From positions 1-13,979 of the forward strand of contig JBNKDD010000146.1 of NCBI GenBank assembly GCA_050288085.1: a stretch of 13,979 bases of DNA, read 5' to 3'. Position numbers and translations under genes: made by a program. This document shows positions 6,657-13,753 of this stretch, in pieces (the first letter of the stretch is position 1; each line of letters opens with the position of its first letter). The notes below the pieces were generated by a model, which was not told where the DNA came from, searched no databases, and saw nothing but the letters and a program-made list of their open reading frames with translations. The stretch is from JBNKDD01 sp050288085 (GTDB lineage: Bacteria > Chloroflexota > Anaerolineae > Aggregatilineales > UBA3940).

Positions 6657-7889
6657 ATGCATCGCGTTGTGATTACAGGCTTCGGCGCTATCAGCCCGTT
6701 AGGGCTTACGGCAGAAGAAAGTTGGAAGGCTGCAATTGAGGGACAATCAGGGGTGGGGCCACTTACGCTAGAACACTTCCCCGATTTCCCGGTTAAATTC
6801 GCTGCTCAGATTAAAGGATTTGATCCGCTCACCGCGATGGATAACAGGGAAGTGCGGCGAAATGACCGGTTCGAGTGGTTAGCCCATGCAGCCGCAAAGG
6901 AAGCGCTTGAACACAGCGGGCTGGAGATCACCGATGATAACCGCCACCGGATCGGGGCGGTTGTCAGCAGTGCTATCGGTGGAATCTTCTCGATTGAGGA
7001 ACAGGTCAATATCCTGTACAATGATGGGCCGCGCCGGGTCAGTCCCTTTGGTATCCCGAAGATCATGGCAAATGGTGCAGCCGGGACATTAAGTATCCGG
7101 CATGGGCTGGGAGGGCCTTCATTCTCGGTCACTTCGGCCTGTGCATCAGGCCAGGATGGGATCGGTACAGCAGGGCAATTAATTCGTGCCGGGTTAGCCG
7201 ATGCCATATTAGCCGGAGGATCAGAAGCCTCGGTTACCCCACTGGCCTTATCTGCCTTCGCCCGAATTGGGGCAGCCAGCCCACGAGAAACCAACACCCC
7301 TTCGCCATTTAGCGCTAATCGAGATGGTCTGATAATGGGTGAAGGAGCCGCCGTATTGGTGCTCGAAAGCCTGGAACATGCAAAGGCGCGAGGGGCCAAT
7401 ATTGTAGGTGAGCTGATTGGATACGGCTCAACAGCAGATGCTTTTCACATTACCGCGCCATCTGAAGATGGGGCAGGCAGCGCCAGGGCGATTCAGATTG
7501 CAATGGAGCAGGCTCAGATCAAGGCTGAAGACCTGGATTACATCAATGCCCACGGGACAGGTACTCCGCTTAATGACGAGTCTGAAACTCGCGCAATCAA
7601 GCGAGCGCTGGGTGAACAAGCATATAATATCCCGATTAGCTCGACAAAGAGCATGACCGGGCATATGATGGGGGCAACAGGTGCACTGGAGTCTGTTTTC
7701 TGTCTCCAGGCCATCCGAGATAATGTGGTTCCTCCAACCATCAACTATGAGGAACCTGATGAAATATGCGATTTGGACTACATTCCTAACAAGGCCCGTG
7801 AGAAAACCGTCCAAATAGCAAGCACACATGCATTTGGTTTTGGCGGGCATAACGCTGTGCTGATCTTTAGAGAATTCAATGGAAAATGA
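6657..7889 (+). CDS. fabF: 3-oxoacyl-ACP synthase II (FabF-type, 410 aa)
   Basis: FabF condenses malonyl-ACP with acyl-ACP during type II fatty-acid elongation. The thiolase-fold active site is complete: nucleophile Cys162 in SVTSACASGQDG, His299 in NAHGTGTPLND, Lys331 and His336 in SSTKSMTGHMMGATGALE, and the terminal THAFGFGGHNAVL motif. Length is normal for the family. I place the start at ATG 6657 because the protein then begins MHRVVITGFGAISPLG, as in relatives, and AAGGAT lies 7 nt upstream. An earlier in-frame TTG at 6636 would add seven residues without support. It follows the MoaD-MoaE fusion gene by 36 bp and overlaps rnc by 4 bp (ATGA), so fabF and rnc are translationally coupled. 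No acpP is next to it. Confidence 0.94.
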   Translation: MHRVVITGFGAISPLGLTAEESWKAAIEGQSGVGPLTLEHFPDFPVKFAAQIKGFDPLTAMDNREVRRNDRFEWLAHAAAKEALEHSGLEITDDNRHRIGAVVSSAIGGIFSIEEQVNILYNDGPRRVSPFGIPKIMANGAAGTLSIRHGLGGPSFSVTSACASGQDGIGTAGQLIRAGLADAILAGGSEASVTPLALSAFARIGAASPRETNTPSPFSANRDGLIMGEGAAVLVLESLEHAKARGANIVGELIGYGSTADAFHITAPSEDGAGSARAIQIAMEQAQIKAEDLDYINAHGTGTPLNDESETRAIKRALGEQAYNIPISSTKSMTGHMMGATGALESVFCLQAIRDNVVPPTINYEEPDEICDLDYIPNKAREKTVQIASTHAFGFGGHNAVLIFREFNGK

Positions 7890-8575
7890 ACGACCTGAAA
7901 ACCTTTCAAGAAAACAATCACATCACGTTCAAAGATCAATCATTGCTGCTGCGTGCACTGACGCACGCATCGTACCTGAACGAGCATCCAAGAGATGGCC
8001 TGGAGGATAACGAACGGCTGGAATTCCTGGGTGATGCCGTTCTCGACTTTATCAGTGGGGAGCTGTTATACCATCGCTTCCCAGAAGCACCGGAGGGATA
8101 TCTCACCCGGCTGAGGGCAGCCCTGGTACGAACCGAAACGCTTGCCGAATTTGCCAGGGAATGCGAGATCGGCGAGGCCCTACTGTTGGGTCATGGTGAA
8201 GCTGAAAACGGCGGTCGAATCCGCAATGGCAACCTGTGCGCCGCGTTTGAAGCGGTAACCGGCGCACTGTATCTCGATCAGGGTGTCGGAGTTGTCCGAG
8301 AGTTTGTTTTGCCCTTCTTCGAAAACACACTTGAGGAAATTGTACGAGATGAACTTGACAAAGACCCGAAGAGTAAACTTCAGGAATGGACTCAAGCCAA
8401 CCTTGGCCTTACACCAAGTTATCAGACAGTTGACAGCCGGGGACCGGATCACCAGAAGATATTCACCGTTGCGGTGTCTATCGGTGATAAGGTCTATGCC
8501 CAGGGTGTAGGAGCCAGCAAACAAACCGCTGCCCAACAGGCCGCAGAACAAGCACTAGAGATACTCAATAAGTAA
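7886..8575 (+). CDS. rnc: Ribonuclease III (229 aa) with one atypical metal-ligand position
   Basis: RNase III cleaves double-stranded RNA in rRNA processing and mRNA decay. The N-terminal catalytic domain (1-150) has the signature NERLEFLGD (42-50), giving E43, E46 and D50. The C-terminal double-stranded RNA-binding domain spans about 160-227, ending GVGASKQTAAQQAAEQALEIL. In the second catalytic segment, usually A-D-x-x-E-A, the sequence is C-A-A-F-E-A (118-123). Glu122 matches the essential E117 of the E. coli enzyme, but the position of Asp114 is Ala119 (codon GCC). Everything else looks intact, so I call it functional with moderate certainty. ATG overlaps the fabF stop as ATGA. The common neighbour smc is missing, and a palindromic element follows. 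Confidence 0.95.
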   Translation: MNDLKTFQENNHITFKDQSLLLRALTHASYLNEHPRDGLEDNERLEFLGDAVLDFISGELLYHRFPEAPEGYLTRLRAALVRTETLAEFARECEIGEALLLGHGEAENGGRIRNGNLCAAFEAVTGALYLDQGVGVVREFVLPFFENTLEEIVRDELDKDPKSKLQEWTQANLGLTPSYQTVDSRGPDHQKIFTVAVSIGDKVYAQGVGASKQTAAQQAAEQALEILNK

Positions 8576-8590
8576 CTGTAGCTTCTACAG
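8576..8590 (+). other. Small hairpin directly after rnc
   Basis: CTGTAG-CTT-CTACAG is a perfect 6-bp stem with a 3-nt loop starting at the base after the rnc stop codon. It has no following T-run, so it is at best a 3'-end stabiliser. Its right arm overlaps the left end of the 50-bp palindrome. Confidence 0.4.
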
Positions 8591-8637
8591 GACTTACGCA
8601 GTTGAGACCAGCACAGACCTGAACCGCGTAAGTCCTG
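8588..8637. repeat. 50-bp near-palindrome, MITE-like or hairpin repeat
   Basis: The arms CAGGACTTACGC (8588-8599) and GCGTAAGTCCTG (8626-8637) are perfect inverted 12-mers. Pairing continues to 19 bp per arm with two mismatches around a 12-nt loop. The outer sequence resembles terminal repeats I associate with insertion-sequence-derived elements in cyanobacteria and Chloroflexota (from memory, unverified). There is no coding capacity and no clear target-site duplication. It could also act as a bidirectional hairpin terminator, although the flank GGTTAATC is a poor U-tract. Confidence 0.65.
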
Positions 8638-8664
8638 GTTAATCTACGGATAGGCATATAATCA

Positions 8665-9510
8665 ATGCTCCTGATCACGGGTGGGAGTGGCAACCTGGGG
8701 CGGCCACTGTCCGATCTATCTGCCCGACGTTGGCCGACGACCAGTACATATTTCAAGAATCCCGATGTAGGTGGTGGAACATCCATCCAGCTTGACATGC
8801 GACATGCGGCTGATGTTCATGACCTGGTCGAGCGGGTTCATCCTGATGTCATTATCCATGCAGCAACCTCTGATCGCAGCGAGGATATGGCGGATACTAT
8901 CCGATCTGCTGCACGGAACATTGCTGAAGCCGCGAAGGCTGTCCAGGCAAGACTGATCACCCTCTCAACTGACGTGATCTTCGATGGAACCCAGGCCCCC
9001 TATACTGAAGACGCCCCCCCCACCCCGGTTCACCCCTATGGCAAAGCTAAAGCCGACGCTGACAGGATTCTGTTAGAGACCTACGATAACTGCCTGTTGG
9101 TTCGCACCAGTTTGATTTACGATCTCCATTCCAACAATGAACAGATTCGCTGGATGCGCTCTGCTATCGAAGAGGGGAAAACCATCACATTGTTCGAAGA
9201 TGAGATTCGACAGCCCATCTGGTCATGGAATCTGGCTGAGGCACTGATCGAACTAGCGGAACGGGATGTCACCGGGATTCTAAATGTGGCCGGGCCGGAG
9301 CAACTCAGCCGGTGGACGTTTGGCAGCGCCTTGATCAAAGCGATGGGATATGATCCGAACGAAGTGGCCCGACCAACACGGGCCGCGGAGGTTGCCCCCA
9401 CACGGCCACGTGACTGCACACTGGTATTGGATAAAGCGTCAGGTTTGCTCAAAACCCGGTTGGTACCGATTGACGAAGCATTGGATCACGCATTAAAAAA
9501 CCAGCAATAG
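8665..9510 (+). CDS. RmlD-like sugar nucleotide reductase, extended SDR family (281 aa)
   Basis: The best match in pattern is the dTDP-4-dehydrorhamnose reductase (RmlD) group, NAD(P)-dependent Rossmann enzymes of nucleotide-sugar metabolism. The N-terminal dinucleotide motif is TGGSGNLG (5-12). STDVIFDG (101-108) carries the catalytic Ser/Thr region, and Tyr125-x3-Lys129 in HPYGKAKAD is the SDR catalytic pair. VAGPEQLSRWTFG (208-220) is the substrate-side motif of the group. Length is typical. The ATG at 8665 has an SD-like GGATAGG 10 nt upstream. No other rhamnose or nucleotide-sugar gene is adjacent, so the actual substrate is uncertain; a methionine adenosyltransferase regulatory-subunit-like role is also seen in this family. 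It ends 5 bp from the convergent membrane-EEP gene. Confidence 0.87.
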   Translation: MLLITGGSGNLGRPLSDLSARRWPTTSTYFKNPDVGGGTSIQLDMRHAADVHDLVERVHPDVIIHAATSDRSEDMADTIRSAARNIAEAAKAVQARLITLSTDVIFDGTQAPYTEDAPPTPVHPYGKAKADADRILLETYDNCLLVRTSLIYDLHSNNEQIRWMRSAIEEGKTITLFEDEIRQPIWSWNLAEALIELAERDVTGILNVAGPEQLSRWTFGSALIKAMGYDPNEVARPTRAAEVAPTRPRDCTLVLDKASGLLKTRLVPIDEALDHALKNQQ

Positions 9511-9515
9511 ATACT

Positions 9516-11447
9516 CTATTGGGGCCAGCCTGCTTCGACCACAACCAGGCGGTGATCAGATGCGACGCTATCAACCTGGCGAGCATCGATAGGGAGCAGG
9601 TCTTTTACCAGCACATAATCCTGGCGCAAAGTCGGATTATCGGCGGGAAAAGTAAAACCACGCTCGATACCCAACACCTGATCCGGATCGGAGAACCCCT
9701 GCAAAACCAGCTGCTGATAGACGACATCGTCCGGGGATGCAGCCAGATCACCGGCAATAACGACCGGCGAAGCATTACCCGATACACTGAGCAGCACACC
9801 CAATTGCTCAAGACGTTGGCTTTCCTCGCCGGGAGATAACTGACCGCCTACAACAGTCAGCGCTGGGCCAGGGGTCTGGATCAAGGCCCGAATCGTGCCT
9901 AATCGCTCACCTGAACCAGTCAGATACTCACCACTCGACTCCATGATCGGCCAGCGAGAAATAATAGCGATCCCCTTCACCTGCTCGGTGGTCGGCCAAA
10001 ATACGTGGTTCATTCCCAGTCGGCGGGCAATAAACTCAACCTGATCCGCACCGAAACCAACCGGACGACCGGCATCGACTTCCTGTAAGACGACAATATC
10101 CGCCAGGCTGGCCTCAATGGTACGAGAGATCAATCCCAGTTGAAATACACCATCTGCATCATATCCACCGTTGATGTTATAGGTCGCTACACGAACTGTA
10201 TTCTGGGGCACATCTCCCCCACCAGAAAATGCAGGAGTGCTGCTCAGGATCAAACTAAAGATTACCATTGGCGCAATGAATAGCATCGGGATGCCCTTCG
10301 GAACCGATGCACTCGCGTACCAGGGGTCATCCTCCCGCCACCAGATTCGCACCGCTCCCAGCAAAGCCACTGCGATGATCACTACAACAATACCCTGATC
10401 ACGCAGGGCAGGAAGTATCTGCGCATACTCAAAAGTAAGGCTGTAAGCGTAGATCAAAACAACATACACTAACAGGCCAAAACTGATCGATGGGCCGACA
10501 TGTTCAACTTCCACCGGATCGGCTGGCCCCGGTATCCACCACAGGGAAAGAACCGCCATAAATTGAGCAATGATCAATGCAGCAGCGGCAATCAGACCAG
10601 AAAAACGATTCCCCACAACGATCATCAACAAAAACGCAAACAACCAGACCCAGCCCCTCAGCCAATCATCAAAGGGAGCGAGCAGGCGAGACATAGAAGC
10701 CCGAACAGGCGGCAGCAGTCCGGCTGCCATTGCAAGCATCAACCAGGGAACTAGGCCCTGGAATGGGATTCCGACCCAACGGGCAACAACATTCGGCATT
10801 CCCAATACCAACATCTGAAGCGCAAAAAATGCTCCAAAAGCCAATCCACCCAAGGTTGATAGGGAGGCCGGTTCATAGGGTTCGTGGCGAGCTTCTCGGC
10901 GTGCCAGACGGCTCATCAGAATAACCAGTAATGAGATGATGACCTGAACGGCAAACCAGGGAATACGAAGTGCAGAGTTCCCCACCGGCACTTCAAACCA
11001 GATACGCGCCGAAATGTCATAGGTATCACGAGCACGGAGCAACATATCAAGCGCAAACCCTACAATAATTGCCGATAGCCAGGTCCGATAGTTGGCTCTG
11101 AGCAAGGTAATCAGGTAGACACTCGCCAGCCCCAAGACCACTACAGCAGCATAGTAGCGTATCAAGGGCTGCTGAAGCGATACCACAATCCGGGTAAGGG
11201 CCACGAGAATTGACATCAGGCTCAAAGTAAAGGGCAAGGCCCGCCTGACACGGGGTGTAAACCAGCCCAGAGACAAGGCCCCCACCAGCACAATATTGGC
11301 ATAGACTACTGGCAATTCAAGCTGTTTACTCTCAATACCAACACTGACCAACGATAATAAGACGGCAAAGGCAATTCTGGCAGATTGAACAAAAAACAAA
11401 ACGACCAGACTGCTTTCTATCAAGCGGAATACACGAACTGATTTCAT
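9516..11447 (-). CDS. Polytopic membrane protein with C-terminal EEP-fold domain (643 aa)
   Basis: Residues about 10-403 hold roughly a dozen hydrophobic segments. Residues 415-643 form an endonuclease/exonuclease/phosphatase domain: TYNING (N424), LQEVD (E456), ISRWPI (496-501), GDLAASPDD (D567), RQDYVLV (D610) and SDHRL (D631, H632). Two usual catalytic positions differ. The T-H-L motif is G-G-Q-L (Q536), and the GDxN motif is GDLA (A569 in place of Asn). The N-terminal membrane part followed by an EEP domain recalls Cwh43-type architecture, but no homology is claimed. The domain probably faces one side of the membrane and could act on phosphodiesters or lipids, or be non-catalytic. ATG at 11447 has AAGAG upstream, and a candidate promoter lies at 11489-11518. 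It converges on the RmlD-like gene with 5 bp between stops. Confidence 0.85.
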   Translation of the reverse strand: MKSVRVFRLIESSLVVLFFVQSARIAFAVLLSLVSVGIESKQLELPVVYANIVLVGALSLGWFTPRVRRALPFTLSLMSILVALTRIVVSLQQPLIRYYAAVVVLGLASVYLITLLRANYRTWLSAIIVGFALDMLLRARDTYDISARIWFEVPVGNSALRIPWFAVQVIISLLVILMSRLARREARHEPYEPASLSTLGGLAFGAFFALQMLVLGMPNVVARWVGIPFQGLVPWLMLAMAAGLLPPVRASMSRLLAPFDDWLRGWVWLFAFLLMIVVGNRFSGLIAAAALIIAQFMAVLSLWWIPGPADPVEVEHVGPSISFGLLVYVVLIYAYSLTFEYAQILPALRDQGIVVVIIAVALLGAVRIWWREDDPWYASASVPKGIPMLFIAPMVIFSLILSSTPAFSGGGDVPQNTVRVATYNINGGYDADGVFQLGLISRTIEASLADIVVLQEVDAGRPVGFGADQVEFIARRLGMNHVFWPTTEQVKGIAIISRWPIMESSGEYLTGSGERLGTIRALIQTPGPALTVVGGQLSPGEESQRLEQLGVLLSVSGNASPVVIAGDLAASPDDVVYQQLVLQGFSDPDQVLGIERGFTFPADNPTLRQDYVLVKDLLPIDARQVDSVASDHRLVVVEAGWPQ

Positions 11448-11488
11448 ATCGCTCTTTCTAACAGGCTATCGGATGGCTATAATCTACT

Positions 11489-11518
11489 ATAATACGGTAT
11501 GGTGGATATTATCATCAA
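11489..11518 (-). promoter_or_regulatory. Candidate promoter for the membrane-EEP gene
   Basis: On the minus strand TTGATG (11518-11513) and TATTAT (11494-11489) are 18 bp apart, giving a start near 11482 and a leader of about 35 nt. The same A/T-rich stretch contains two plus-strand TATAAT boxes exactly 10 bp apart (11478-11483, 11488-11493), but these lack a convincing -35. Confidence 0.5.
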
Positions 11519-11600
11519 TTGCAACCGGGACCGCGAACTCGTGCCACCACGACCGCTATTGGCGGCTCCGAACTCGATATAACAGGTTGTTCACCTCACA

Positions 11601-11641
11601 TTGAGCCAGCCCTTATAAAACAAACAATTTATCTGGCTCAA
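11601..11641 (+). promoter_or_regulatory. 9-bp inverted repeat in the amidohydrolase leader
   Basis: TTGAGCCAG (11601-11609) and CTGGCTCAA (11633-11641) are perfect inverted arms around a 23-nt A/T-rich loop. The right arm ends 15 nt before the SD of the downstream gene. It could be an operator half-site pair or a leader hairpin. No U-run follows, so it is not a terminator. Confidence 0.5.
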
Positions 11642-11674
11642 CGTATTCCAATCAAAAGGAAGGTATTAAATTTC

Positions 11675-13642
11675 ATGCAATCCATTGACACGATCCTGAT
11701 CGGCGGTACGGTCATAACCATGGACAAATCGTACTCGATCTTCAACAAAGGCGCAGTTGCCATTCAGGGTGACTCGATCATCGCTGTAGGTGAGGCTGAT
11801 GAGATTGTGAGCCAATACCAGGCGGCAGAAGTTATTGATTGTCCAGATATGGCGATCATGCCAGGGCTGATCAACGCGCACACACATGTCCCCATGACCC
11901 TTCTGCGCGGCCTGGCCGATGACCTCCGGCTCGACGTCTGGCTAATGGGCTACATGATGCCCACAGAACGCGAGTTCGTCAACCCAGAGTTTGTAAGTCT
12001 GGGAACTTCACTGGCATGCGCGGAGATGATCCGATCCGGTGTGACAACCTTCTGTGACATGTACTACTTTGAGGATAGTGTGGCAAGCGCCACCGCCGAA
12101 GCCGGGATGCGGGCGATTTGCGGGCAGACAATATTAAAGTTCCCCTCACCGGATGCCAAAAGTTATGAAGAGAGCCTGGAAGCCTGCCGAGAGTTTATTA
12201 TCGATTGGAAAGAACATCCGCTGATTACTCCGGCGGTCGCCCCACATGCTCCCTATACCAATACAGACGAAATCTTGCAAGCATGTGCGGCCCTGGCAAT
12301 CGATTATGATGTCCCCATTCACATCCACATCAGCGAGACGGCGTTAGAGGTAGAACAGCACCGGGCACAATACGGTATGCCGGTTGTCCCCTGGATTAAG
12401 AAACAAAACCTGCTGGATGCCAAAGTGATCGCCGCCCACTGTGTTCACATTGACGAAGGTGAAATGCGAACCTTGCACCGTCATAACGCAGGGGTAGCGC
12501 ACAATCCAACCAGCAATCTAAAACTGGCAAGTGGCATTGCGCCTATTGGCCGCATGCTGGAATTAGGTCTAAATGTGGGTATCGGTACAGACGGCACGGC
12601 CAGCAATAACGACCTCGATATGTTTGAGGAAACGCGGCTGGCTGCCCTATTAGCAAAAACCGCAACCGATGATCCGACCACCCTACCCGCCAAACAGGCC
12701 CTCGCGATGGCAACCAACATCGGGGCGCGAGCGCTGCATCTGGATCACCTGACCGGCAGCCTTGAACCGGGTAAGCGAGCTGACATCACGGTTGTAGACC
12801 TTCATCGCCTACACAACTGGCCGCGCTTCACACGCCATCCTGAAGCGATTTACTCACAGATTATCTACGCTGCAAAAAGCACCGATGTGGAACATGTAAT
12901 GTGCAATGGTCAGTGGCTGCTCAAAAATGGCGAACTGCTCACGCTGGACACAGAAGAACTACTTGATGAGGCGGCTGATGCAGCCAGGAGGATCGATGCT
13001 TTCCTGATCGAACGGGAAGATGACACGCTATCAAAGCTGCTAGCCCTGGGTGAACTCCAACAGGAAGAAAGCTTCGAGGTTCAGGTTAAGGCGCAGCTTC
13101 ACTCGCTTGAGCAAGGCCAGCAATTGCTTGATCACCCCGGAATCAATATCGTCTCACATACGCATTACAAGCAGTATGATACATACTTCGTGTTTGATGA
13201 TCAGATGCTCCGCTACCGGGAAGACCTTTCGCTGCTTGGCGACACCAGCGTACCAAACGTCCGAACACGGCTAACCTTGACCGGTGAACGTGAGGAGTTT
13301 CTGCTGGAAGGCGCGATATTACTATCACGTTCACGGTTTATTGCGCAGGCAACACACCCCTTACGCTTCTACCGGGAATACTTCCAATCAGAAATGGAGC
13401 ATAATATCACAAAAGAACGGCGGCGGTGGCACCTGGATTATAAGGGGATGCGCTTGTATCTCAACCTTGACCAACTCACCGAGCCAGATCATGAAGGCTA
13501 CTACATCGAAATCAAGAGCCGGACATGGTCACGCCGGGATGCAGAGGAAAAAGCCAACGCAATCTCGGAACTGCTAACTTATTTAGAAATTGACGAGTCA
13601 GCATTAATCAAAGAAGAGTATGTGAGTTTTACCACCAGATAA
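11675..13642 (+). CDS. MTA/SAH-deaminase-type amidohydrolase fused to a CYTH domain (655 aa)
   Basis: Residues 1-425 are a metal-dependent amidohydrolase of the 5'-methylthioadenosine / S-adenosylhomocysteine deaminase group. Metal ligands H69 and H71 (NAHTH), H218 (HIHISE), H255 or H258 (AAHCVH) and D306 (GIGTDG) are present, and LRGLADDLRLDVWL (77-90) is the group's substrate-loop signature. Residues about 466-655 look like a CYTH (triphosphate tunnel) domain: EVQVKAQL (468-475, the ExExK motif with the second Glu as Gln), YDTYF, RYRED, RTRLTLTG and YYIEIKSRTW (609-618). Known CYTH proteins hydrolyse or cyclise triphosphates, so the pairing suggests nucleotide metabolism or sensing; this is inference. 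I chose ATG 11675 because AGGAAGGT lies 10 nt upstream and MQSIDTILIGGTVITMD is the family start. Extension to TTG 11519 adds 52 unlike residues. A terminator follows. Confidence 0.9.
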   Translation: MQSIDTILIGGTVITMDKSYSIFNKGAVAIQGDSIIAVGEADEIVSQYQAAEVIDCPDMAIMPGLINAHTHVPMTLLRGLADDLRLDVWLMGYMMPTEREFVNPEFVSLGTSLACAEMIRSGVTTFCDMYYFEDSVASATAEAGMRAICGQTILKFPSPDAKSYEESLEACREFIIDWKEHPLITPAVAPHAPYTNTDEILQACAALAIDYDVPIHIHISETALEVEQHRAQYGMPVVPWIKKQNLLDAKVIAAHCVHIDEGEMRTLHRHNAGVAHNPTSNLKLASGIAPIGRMLELGLNVGIGTDGTASNNDLDMFEETRLAALLAKTATDDPTTLPAKQALAMATNIGARALHLDHLTGSLEPGKRADITVVDLHRLHNWPRFTRHPEAIYSQIIYAAKSTDVEHVMCNGQWLLKNGELLTLDTEELLDEAADAARRIDAFLIEREDDTLSKLLALGELQQEESFEVQVKAQLHSLEQGQQLLDHPGINIVSHTHYKQYDTYFVFDDQMLRYREDLSLLGDTSVPNVRTRLTLTGEREEFLLEGAILLSRSRFIAQATHPLRFYREYFQSEMEHNITKERRRWHLDYKGMRLYLNLDQLTEPDHEGYYIEIKSRTWSRRDAEEKANAISELLTYLEIDESALIKEEYVSFTTR

Positions 13643-13659
13643 AAATCTACTGTAGCAGA

Positions 13660-13710
13660 CGGGCTGATAGCCACGAATACACTTCGATGCTATCAGCCCG
13701 CTCTTTATTA
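13660..13710 (+). terminator. Intrinsic terminator after the amidohydrolase-CYTH gene
   Basis: A perfect 12-bp stem CGGGCTGATAGC / GCTATCAGCCCG (13660-13671 with 13689-13700) and a 17-nt loop are followed by CTCTTTATTA. The gene stop is 18 bp upstream. The T-tract is interrupted, but stem strength and position fit a terminator. Confidence 0.7.
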
Positions 13711-13724
13711 CCATTTTATTTATC

Positions 13725-13753
13725 CGCAGAGTAAAGCCCTCCGCGTAGTTTTT
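13725..13753 (+). terminator. Second hairpin with T5 tail
   Basis: CGCAGAG / CTCCGCG pairs as 7 bp with one central mismatch and a 7-nt loop (13725-13745), followed within 3 nt by TTTTT (13749-13753). It could back up the previous terminator for plus-strand transcripts before the convergent regulator gene. Confidence 0.5.

Noticed and set aside
6806..7399. Long open frame of 197 codons antisense to fabF
   Set aside because: It lies wholly inside a clear FabF gene, has low-complexity Ala/Ser/Pro-rich composition and no SD or family motif.
8657..8662. TATAAT box just before the RmlD-like gene
   Set aside because: It ends 2 bp before the ATG, so the transcript would begin inside the gene, and no -35 is found at 16-18 bp.
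11519..11674. 52-residue N-terminal extension of the amidohydrolase from TTG 11519
   Set aside because: It has no SD, is unlike the family start, overlaps a leader inverted repeat and promoter-like DNA, and a good SD precedes ATG 11675.
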